Shown here: one piece after another, positions 57,740 through 64,000 of the stretch
How positions within the stretch are numbered: the first letter of the stretch is position 1
Layout of the letters: the number at the start of each line of letters is the position of its first letter
Position numbers and translations under genes: made by a program
Notes under the pieces: model-generated
The model's input: only the letters and a program-made list of their open reading frames with translations
What the model was told of the DNA's origin: nothing
The model's database searches: none
Source: Sinorhizobium mexicanum
Lineage (GTDB): Bacteria > Pseudomonadota > Alphaproteobacteria > Rhizobiales > Rhizobiaceae
Assembly (NCBI RefSeq): GCF_013488225.1
Contig: NZ_CP041241.1
Span: 434,001 to 498,000, forward strand
DNA length: 64,000 bases
Direction of reading: 5' to 3'

Positions 57740-58543
57740 TCATTGCGTGATCATCATCTTTACGGCATCATCGGTGGTCCAAAGTCCGTTCGCCATATAT
57801 CGGAAATTGACCAGCGCCGCTTGATAGCCATCGCCTTCAGGCAGTTTAGTTGCGGCTATCGCGTCTCGTATGACCGCTACTTCAAATCCCTCTTCGAGGA
57901 ATTCGCGAAGATGTGATTCAACACACATGTTCGCAAGCATTCCTGCGAGAATTATCTGCGTGACGCCCTGCTTGCGGAGTTGGAAGGAGAGGTCGTTCAG
58001 TTGGGGACCGTATAGCTTGTGCGGCGAGGCAATGATCGTTTTGTCGTCCTCGATATACTTCTTGAAATCGGGTAGGAAGTCTGCGCCAGATCCCTCGAAG
58101 CCGTCCAATGTATAAGGACCCTTCCGGTCGAAGACGCCAACATCATGCTGAAAGATCTCGAGCGGACCCTGCACCTTCCAGGTATGATCCCAGTGGTAAT
58201 AATGATGGGGCGATATCGCGACCACCATTCCTGCCTGTTTTGCGGCGGCGAAGAGCTGATCCAGGTGGGGAACAACTTGATGTTCGGTAACACTTTCACC
58301 CACGACGGGCCAAGCAAGCCCCTTGGGGCTCATGAAATCATTCTGTGGATCGATAACGACGAGCGCCGCTCTTGAAACGTCGAGTTTCATGTTGCCTTTG
58401 GTCAGTGCTGGATTGGCTGGATCTTTGTACAAATCGGCGGCTGACTGTGCATTGGCGGGTGCGCTGGCTGTAATAAGAATAACTGCCCAAGCCAGAATTG
58501 CTGATTCGAAATTTCGAAGTTTTTTCAGCTTTTGGACTAACAT
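57740..58543 (-). CDS. exported isochorismatase-family cysteine hydrolase
   Basis: A 267-aa protein with an N-terminal signal segment (SAILAWAVILITASAPANAQ) and the isochorismatase fold: Asp in LVVIDPQNDFMSPKGLAW, Lys in IIASPHKLYGPQ, and Cys in LAGMLANMCVESHLREFLEE. Family members hydrolyse amides or vinyl ethers; export to the periplasm is less usual. AGGAGACAG lies before the ATG. It is intact in a zone of decayed genes, so it may have arrived separately. Substrate unknown. Confidence 0.8.
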   Translation of the reverse strand: MLVQKLKKLRNFESAILAWAVILITASAPANAQSAADLYKDPANPALTKGNMKLDVSRAALVVIDPQNDFMSPKGLAWPVVGESVTEHQVVPHLDQLFAAAKQAGMVVAISPHHYYHWDHTWKVQGPLEIFQHDVGVFDRKGPYTLDGFEGSGADFLPDFKKYIEDDKTIIASPHKLYGPQLNDLSFQLRKQGVTQIILAGMLANMCVESHLREFLEEGFEVAVIRDAIAATKLPEGDGYQAALVNFRYMANGLWTTDDAVKMMITQ

Positions 58544-58799
58544 TGAACTGTCTCCTGTCGACGATATTGTCCGTTACGCCCGAAGTCGGAACTGCGCGTC
58601 CGCAATGTATTACCTGGAAGGCGATCAGGAATTGCTTCGTGGTTCTACGCTAAATTAGCAGCAACCAAGCCGAAACTATACTTTGGTTTTGGGGGCGCCG
58701 ATGAGAACGTTTTCTATCACACCTTGAAAATCCCGGCCGGACAGGAACCCCGCTGTGATAGACCCCGTTCCGTGACGTCATGGCTGCGGTCCCCTTACG

Positions 58800-59070
58800 C
58801 TACTGCGCAAGGGCGAGGCGGACGACGCCGCCTACAAATGGATCAACTTCCTGCTGCGTCCGGAAATCGTGGCCAAGGTTTCGGCCGCGGCAGGCGAGAC
58901 CATTGCGGTCAAGGACGGCATCAGCCTGTTGCCCGATAACATGCGCGCAGTGGTTGGGGGCCTTCACCGAGGAAGATCTGACGAAGATCAAGTTCGCGGC
59001 ACACATCCCGCCCGGCGTCGAAGACCTCGACGCCAAGGCGCTCGAGCGGATCAAGGCCGCGACGAACTGA
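58800..59070 (+). pseudogene. C-terminal fragment of a family 1 solute-binding protein gene
   Basis: One frame reads KGEADDAAYKWINFLLRPEI then VAKVSAAAGETIAVKDGISL, and after a shift near 58955 another reads GAFTEEDLTKIKFAAHIPPG then EDLDAKALERIKAATN with a stop. This is the C-terminus of a polyamine-type (PotD-like) periplasmic binding protein. The 5' part is missing. Frameshift and truncation show it is non-functional. Confidence 0.65.
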
Positions 59071-59588
59071 TCGGCTTTCTGCGAACGATCCCGGCCGCGC
59101 ATATACCGGGATCGCAAGGTCGGGTTCTACTCCCTGGCGCGCTTGCTGACTCTCGGGTGCGTTCACAACATTTGCCACTTGGAGCGATCGTTTTTCCTCG
59201 TTAGACTCTCGTCATACGCATAGAGCCGGCATCGACCTTGAGACCTGATCTACTGCAATTCGCTGCAGGTGCGCGACGGAAGGACGAGCGTTGAAGGATC
59301 CCAAATCTAAAGACAGCGCCGCGCCAAGCGACCAGCCGGCTTACCGCCCGATCGGGTTCCGGGCGATAGCGGCCGCGTTCAGCGTTCGCCGCCCTCCCGC
59401 TGTCATCAGCAATGAAAGCGAAGCGGCGTCGGGCGAATCCTTCCTGCCCTCCGGATTTCATTCGCCACCAGACGACTGAACTGGTGGAGACACCAGACAC
59501 TCACACGCCTGGCGGGAAACGCGGGGCAGCGCCTTGCCCTCAACGAACACGAGTTTGTGTTCTCGGCGCAAGGCCCGCCCCATCAAGT
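59071..59588. other. intergenic, no supported gene
   Basis: About 520 bases. A 62-codon plus-strand frame at 59291 has a modest AGGACGAGCG upstream, but its composition is not convincing and it matches nothing that I know. Confidence 0.35.
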
Positions 59589-60248
59589 TCAGTTCTTAGC
59601 GAAGCAGTAGAGCAGCCCGCCGCCACCCGTGGATTTCAGTGCTTCTGTGCCGCAGCCGCCGCGGCTGGGGTGGGCGGAATTCCAGGAATTGATCCCCGCT
59701 TCACGACCACGGCGGTCGTGGTGACCGAGCATTGCGGCGCCTTCAGTGCTGGACGTCCAGTTGTTGCAGGTGCGGTCTTCGCCGGCGGCAAAGGCGGTGC
59801 CGTCCGGCTGGCTGCCGGTCAACATGTCGTGCAGGTTCGTTTCGTCGCCCACGCCGCTGATCTGCTCGCCCTTTTCGGTCAGGGCAGTTTCCTTGTTGAT
59901 GTTGACTTGCTTCGTGTGCAAGGCCTCGACGTTCGCGGCTATTTCTACGCCCTTGGCGTTGACCCAGGGGCCCGAGCCGATGCGGTCGCGGGCATTTACG
60001 GCATTGTCACCCTGAGTGCTGAGATAGGCGGCCCATTGGCGGGCGCCTGCGCCTGCCGCCTTGGCCAATTGCCCGCAATGGGCATCGGCACCTTCAAGCC
60101 CGCCGAGATCGGCTCCCTTGCCCGGATTGGTGCTGGTAACGAAAAACGTCATATTGGCCTTCGCATCCTGCGCCACGGCCGGCGGGGCCAAAAGAGCCAA
60201 GGCAGTGAGGCCACCGGCGGCCATGAGGATATTCGACAGAGATTTCAT
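59589..60248 (-). CDS. exported C-type-lectin-like protein
   Basis: A 219-aa protein with signal peptide MKSLSNILMAAGGLTALALL ending AVAQ. The mature part resembles bacterial lectin-like/DUF1554-type domains: FFVTSTNPGKGADLGGLEGA, ADAHCGQLAKAAGAG, WAAYLSTQGDNAVNARDRIG, TCNNWTSSTEGAAMLGHHDR, and HPSRGGCGTEALKSTGG at the end. Four cysteines likely form two disulfides. Probably periplasmic or secreted; ligand unknown. Stands alone between two long intergenic regions. Confidence 0.75.
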   Translation of the reverse strand: MKSLSNILMAAGGLTALALLAPPAVAQDAKANMTFFVTSTNPGKGADLGGLEGADAHCGQLAKAAGAGARQWAAYLSTQGDNAVNARDRIGSGPWVNAKGVEIAANVEALHTKQVNINKETALTEKGEQISGVGDETNLHDMLTGSQPDGTAFAAGEDRTCNNWTSSTEGAAMLGHHDRRGREAGINSWNSAHPSRGGCGTEALKSTGGGGLLYCFAKN

Positions 60249-61421
60249 GTGTTCTCCTGCGCTGTACGTTCACGTTGTCGTGGTCTTAGCCCCGCGGGGC
60301 GATGGCTTGAGCAGGGTAGAAACGAGGCGGGGCCTTATCAAATTCCATTTGCCCTTAGCAAAATAAGCAGACGTTATCGAGCGCGCTCATTTCAGCGCCG
60401 GCGCGAGGGCGTCGATATCGGCCGCCATACGCATGATTGCCTCCTATGGCACTGTCCGTGTCGGCGCGGCCCCTTCCCAAACGCGTTGCTCGACACGTCA
60501 TGCTGACTGGCGCTGCTCGGCGTTTTCGGCCTGCTGGATACCGAATGTATTTCGCCGCTTGGAATTATATTTTATGCGAGTGGTATTCCTTGCCGGTTAT
60601 TGTTGCCGTGAACCCTCGAATTCGCAGCAAATTCGGATCTGGCCTCTCCAGAAGCTTTTTCCTCCTTGCGAGATGAATACAGGCATTGGCCACCGCGGAT
60701 TGGCTGTCATGCGCAGCCATGTCGGCATGGTCGCATCCGTCCGCTGCCGCACAGTGATCGTGCGGGAGGCCTGCATCCCGCCTGCCGCGCATGGATCGGC
60801 GAAGACTGATGACACCGCGGGCATCCACGAGGTTGCTCAATGCTTGCGGCGCGGTCTGCAATTCGCGCGCCTAGCGATGTTCGTAACCAATTCATGATTC
60901 CCGCGGGAACGGAACAAGGCACGCGTATCGGCATATCTGATGCGCGCAACCTTACCGGGCATGATGATTTCGAATGTCAAATCGAACATGCCATGGACCG
61001 GATGTTGAAGGACCGGCATCGCGGCGCCGCAACGACGGGGCCATGGCGGGGGGCATGGGAGCCTCCGAGCCTTGCTAATTCTACCGATGCTTGTGTCGTG
61101 GCCGCCCGCCGACGGGTCATGCGAGGGTTCCCAAATAACCTGCGGGTTATAGCGAGGGCGGCAAATGTCAGTTTACAGGACGGCCGCCGCGTGAGTTATT
61201 TTGCCGCGTCTTCAGCGGATTGCGGGAGGCAGAAGTGCTTGGGAGGGCACTGGCAAAGAGATTCTTGAAAAGAAGCATGAGGCGCGTCGGAGCTGGGTTG
61301 CCTGCTCCTGTCGATGCGCCTGGCGGAGACGGCTAGGAGGGGGATGCCTTCCTGCTTTGTTGGTGGACAGGCGCTGTGTGGCGCCGGGCCGCCCATTTCA
61401 CCCCGACGGAAAGGAACGAGA
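60249..61421. other. long intergenic region, no supported gene
   Basis: About 1.2 kb. Several frames up to 154 codons are open but none has family similarity, codon pattern and ribosome site together. On the minus strand GGAGG precedes a 15-codon frame (MRMAADIDALAPALK, about 60386-60433), which may be a remnant or leader. The region probably holds decayed genes and the promoter of the YceI operon. Confidence 0.4.
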
Positions 61422-62033
61422 GTGAAGCACGAATTCATCAAAACTCTGGCAACGGCGGCAATTGTCTGCGGCATGTCGTTTGGGGCTGCAAGCGCTCAGG
61501 AAGGTATCGACCTGGTCAATGGACAGACCAAGTTTGATATCGACCCGCACCATGCCACGGTTCTGCTAGCATGGAATCATGTGGGAATGTCCACAACCTA
61601 CGCTGTGGTCCGCGAGTTCGAAGGCACGCTGGATCTGGATCCGGCGAAAGTCGAAGACGCCAATCTCTCGGTGTCGCTGAAGCTCGGCTCGCTTGACACA
61701 ATGGAGCAAAAGCGCACCGAAGACCTGCAAGGTCCGCGCTTCTTTAACGTCGCGAACTTCCCCACGGCGACCTTCAAGAGCACCTCGGTCAAGCGCACCA
61801 GCGATACCACGGCCGACGTGACCGGTGATTTCACCCTGCTGGGGCAGACCAAGCCGCTTACGCTCAAGGTCAAGTACAACAAGGCGTCAAAAAATAAAGA
61901 CAAGCTCCTGGTGGGCTTTGATGCCGAAACGGTCATTACCCGTGCCGACTACGGTGTTGCGACCCTGGCCCCGATGGTTGGCCCGGAAGTGACGGTGAAA
62001 ATCAGCACCGAACTGCTTGCCGCCGCAAAATAA
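61422..62033 (+). CDS. YceI family periplasmic protein (first copy)
   Basis: A 203-aa protein with a signal peptide (FIKTLATAAIVCGMSFGAAS) and a YceI lipocalin-like domain: FDIDPHHATVLLAWNHVGMS, SVSLKLGSLDTM, FFNVANFPTATFKSTSVKRT, and DFTLLGQTKPLTLKVKYNKA. YceI proteins bind long isoprenoid chains such as polyprenyls or quinones in a barrel. GTG 61422 follows AAGGA. It heads an operon with a cytochrome b561 and a second YceI gene. Confidence 0.85.
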   Translation: MKHEFIKTLATAAIVCGMSFGAASAQEGIDLVNGQTKFDIDPHHATVLLAWNHVGMSTTYAVVREFEGTLDLDPAKVEDANLSVSLKLGSLDTMEQKRTEDLQGPRFFNVANFPTATFKSTSVKRTSDTTADVTGDFTLLGQTKPLTLKVKYNKASKNKDKLLVGFDAETVITRADYGVATLAPMVGPEVTVKISTELLAAAK

Positions 62034-62043
62034 TATCGCGCAT

Positions 62044-62063
62044 CCCGGGGCTTCGGCCCCGGG
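62044..62063 (+). other. strong hairpin with TTCG loop between yceI and b561 genes
   Basis: CCCGGGGC (62044-62051), loop TTCG, GCCCCGGG (62056-62063): an eight-base perfect stem with a stable tetraloop, ten bases after the first YceI stop. No T-run follows, so it is more likely an mRNA processing or stability element, or an attenuator, than a full terminator. Confidence 0.5.
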
Positions 62064-62088
62064 GCCATGCCAGCACGAGGAAGAAGAA

Positions 62089-62697
62089 ATGCCCCTGAAG
62101 CACGCCAACAGCGATACCGCTGGTGACGCGGTCGGACCGGCGGAAGCCTATGACTGGTTCGCCAAGACGCTGCACTGGGGGATGGCTGCGGCTCTGCTGG
62201 GTCTGGGCCTTCTTGGATACTACATGAGCGGCCAGCCATTCTCCCTGCGGACCTTCAAGCTGTTCGATCTGCACAAATCGCTGGGACTGATCATGCTGGG
62301 TCTCGCGGCCCTGCGGTTGTTGCGTCGTTGGCAGAAGGGCGCTCCGGAACCGCTGACACAGGACGCCAAGGCGTGGGAGCTGCTGCTGGCCAGGATCGTG
62401 CATCTGGCGCTTTACGTGCTGATGTTTGCCGTGCCGATCCTGGGCTGGATCGGCGCTTCTGCCTCGGGATTGCCGATGACGTGGTTCGGCCTTGCCAATA
62501 TCCCATCGGTAACCCCTGCCGACAAGGAGGTTCAGGACTGGGCCTTCCTCCTGCACGAATGGGGAGTCTGGCTGCTGCTGGCCTGTGTCGGCCTGCACGC
62601 TGCCGGCGCGTTGAAGCGCCATTTCATGCTGAAAGATGAAACGCTTGTGCGAATGCTGCCGTTCGGCTGGGCCTTGGCTGCCCGCCTGCGTCGGTAA
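62089..62697 (+). CDS. cytochrome b561 family protein
   Basis: A 202-aa membrane protein with four helices and heme-ligand histidines in AKTLHWGMAAALLGLGLLG, LFDLHKSLGLIMLGLAALRL, IVHLALYVLMFAVPILGWIG and CVGLHAAGALKRHFM. This is the bacterial CybB-like diheme b561 that passes electrons from quinol, sometimes to superoxide. GAGGAAG precedes the ATG. The YceI-b561-YceI arrangement is a known combination, suggesting a shared lipid-redox function in the periplasm. Confidence 0.85.
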   Translation: MPLKHANSDTAGDAVGPAEAYDWFAKTLHWGMAAALLGLGLLGYYMSGQPFSLRTFKLFDLHKSLGLIMLGLAALRLLRRWQKGAPEPLTQDAKAWELLLARIVHLALYVLMFAVPILGWIGASASGLPMTWFGLANIPSVTPADKEVQDWAFLLHEWGVWLLLACVGLHAAGALKRHFMLKDETLVRMLPFGWALAARLRR

Positions 62698-62725
62698 ATG
62701 CGCCTGCCAGAATACTGAGGTTAGA

Positions 62726-63307
62726 ATGATGTACCAATCCTGGAAGCTGGTCTGCGCCGCCGTCGCGCTGATCTTCGGTATCAGTTCGCCCGCCGTGGCG
62801 ATCGAGTGGCAGATGCTGCCGGAAAAGAGCACGCTCACTTTTGAGGGCACTCAGACAGGCAGCGCCTTTTCCGGTAGTTTCGGCAAATTCGACGCAGACA
62901 TCGTGTTCGACCCGGCGGCGCCGGGAAACGCGAATATTTCGGTGGTCGTCGAGACGGCCTCTTTCTCAAGCGGGTCTTCAGACCGCGACTCGCAGGCGGT
63001 CGGGCCTGAATGGTTTGCGACAGAAGCCTTTCCGAAAGCGCAATTCACTGCAACCGCGGTGGAAAAGCGGGGCGATGGCTGGCTGGCCAAAGGAAAACTG
63101 CGCATCAAGGAAGCAGAATTACCCGTAGAGTTGCCCTTCACGCTGACGGTCAATGGGGAGAGCGCCGTCGCCGAGGGAGAGATGAAGTTGGATCGCACCC
63201 AGTGGAGTGTGGGAACCGGCGACTGGTCGGATGGCAGCTTTGTCGGTACCGACGTGACTTTGCATTTCCATGTCGAAGCGACGAGCCGGGTGGCGGTGGG
63301 AGAGTAG
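62726..63307 (+). CDS. YceI family periplasmic protein (second copy)
   Basis: A 193-aa YceI protein distinct in sequence from the first copy. Signal peptide LVCAAVALIFGISSPAVA, then IEWQMLPEKSTLTFEGTQTG, SGSFGKFDADIVFDPAAPGN, FPKAQFTATAVEKRGDGWLA and FTLTVNGESAVAEGEMKLDR. GAGG precedes tandem ATG codons at 62726 and 62729. It ends the operon; the next gene is 560 bases away. Confidence 0.85.
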   Translation: MMYQSWKLVCAAVALIFGISSPAVAIEWQMLPEKSTLTFEGTQTGSAFSGSFGKFDADIVFDPAAPGNANISVVVETASFSSGSSDRDSQAVGPEWFATEAFPKAQFTATAVEKRGDGWLAKGKLRIKEAELPVELPFTLTVNGESAVAEGEMKLDRTQWSVGTGDWSDGSFVGTDVTLHFHVEATSRVAVGE

Positions 63308-63865
63308 CCTCGCCGAAGGGCCAGCAACATGATGATAGCGTTGGTGCCGCGGCAGGCACCATGGCGGAAGCGGAGCGGGATGCATAGCGGGGCCCATGTG
63401 CTCACGGCCATGTCATTGCTCCATTATCGGCTGTTGCGTTGCTCGGTCGGTGGGGCTGCTTTCCTGATGACCGGTTGCTTCCTTTGGCCGTTGGGATGGC
63501 GGATGCTGTCGCACTCTTGATCGGGCACCGATCCGGCGCCTGCCAGGTCTGGCCTTTGTTTGCAGTCTGGCAACAATGATTGCAGGAGCATACTGGCCCT
63601 CGATGCTATTGGGGGCAAATACGATCCGTTCGAGACCCTCGGCTTCAACTTCAGCACGGATCTGGGTCTCTCGCCCGCATGGAGGTGTTGGGAGTGCGAC
63701 TTGCGCTGGCGGCAATGCCGGCGATCTTTCGGTCTGCGCCTAGCTTTTGGTGCAGGTCCGTCAAGGCTGATGCCGCCTGAAACAGGCAGCAGCTTTACGG
63801 AAAGAATACCGCAGGTTCCCAGCCGGGCTATGCGTCGCGCGGCGGGAATGGGTGAGGAGAGAAAG
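63308..63865. other. intergenic, no supported gene
   Basis: About 560 bases without a convincing coding sequence or clear promoter; open frames on both strands look like shadows. Confidence 0.4.
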
Positions 63866-64000
63866 ATGACGCGAAGACTGTTCAATCCGCGCCTTCGGCT
63901 GCGCCACATCGTCTGTTTTCTCGAAGTGGCGCGTTTGGGGGGCATCGCCAAGGTGGCGATGGAACTCCATATAACGCAGCCAGCTGTCACCAAGACCATC
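63866..64000 (+). CDS. LysR family transcriptional regulator, N-terminal part (cut by window end)
   Basis: The first 45 residues show a LysR-type winged helix-turn-helix: RLRHIVCFLEVARLGGIAKV then AMELHITQPAVTKTI. The TQPAVTKTI recognition helix resembles PcaQ/GbpR-type LysR regulators. GAGGAGAG precedes the ATG. The effector domain lies beyond the window, so its target cannot be stated. Confidence 0.8.
   Translation, partial: MTRRLFNPRLRLRHIVCFLEVARLGGIAKVAMELHITQPAVTKTI

Noticed and set aside
1..64000. CRISPR arrays, tRNA or rRNA genes, intact insertion sequences
   Set aside because: No regular direct repeats with spacers, no cloverleaf-like sequence and no transposase-like protein were recognised on reading; a dedicated search would be needed to exclude them fully.

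Overview
The window looks like a high-GC alphaproteobacterial (Rhizobiales, probably Sinorhizobium/Ensifer-like) replicon. The grounds are gene style, strong GGAGG-type ribosome sites, ATGA start/stop overlaps, and many copies of the GGAAC-N16/17-NGTT promoter used by the general-stress sigma factor EcfG (RpoE2 in Sinorhizobium). No tRNA, rRNA, CRISPR array or intact insertion sequence was seen. Scattered gene fragments suggest an accessory replicon or a variable chromosomal region. The species is an inference.

Layout. 0-5.6 kb: the end of an MFS transporter, a PAP2-LssY membrane phosphatase cut by an in-frame TAG, a sulfate-binding protein plus CysA without permeases, fragments of a second sulfate-binding gene and of a CheB-like gene, and an intact 58-aa cysteine-rich mini-gene. 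5.6-23.5 kb: a glycan locus in several operons. It holds a pyruvyl transferase and an F420-hydrogenase-beta-like Fe-S protein, inositol-3-phosphate synthase with a histidine phosphatase and a rearranged glycoside hydrolase, a phosphoribosyltransferase/kinase-like fusion, two sugar-type oxidoreductases, two SDR epimerases, one GT4 and three CgeB-like glycosyltransferases, UDP-xylose synthase and a methyltransferase. EcfG-type promoters precede three of its operons.

23.6-55.1 kb: a stress-response block. Two separate cytochrome c oxidase operons (27.1-32.8 kb and 40.0-45.7 kb), each with heme-c-fused subunit II, subunit I, subunit III, CtaG and extra cytochromes c, are embedded among many small genes (DUF1328, DUF4142, DUF3606, DUF2267, CsbD, small membrane and unknown proteins). 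Others here are a CYP152-like P450, a HisKA_2-type histidine kinase, an SDR-alcohol dehydrogenase operon, and a phospholipase D / UPF0104 / endonuclease-phosphatase trio. At least 20 EcfG-like sites lie in front of genes in the window, most of them here. Four copies of a ~40-nt hairpin element lie between 35.7 and 38.5 kb, two of them just upstream of such promoters.

55.2-59.1 kb: a zone of gene decay. A DJ-1/PfpI gene and an electron-transfer-flavoprotein alpha gene have both lost their 5' ends and meet head to head; GST and solute-binding-protein fragments follow, with an intact TetR regulator and an exported isochorismatase-type hydrolase between them. 59.6-64 kb: a secreted lectin-like protein, a YceI-cytochrome b561-YceI operon, and the start of a LysR regulator cut by the window end.

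Functionally, the window suggests a general-stress regulon combining an extracellular or envelope glycan, alternative terminal oxidases, membrane-lipid remodelling and many small protective proteins. The shared EcfG control is inferred from promoter sequence alone.
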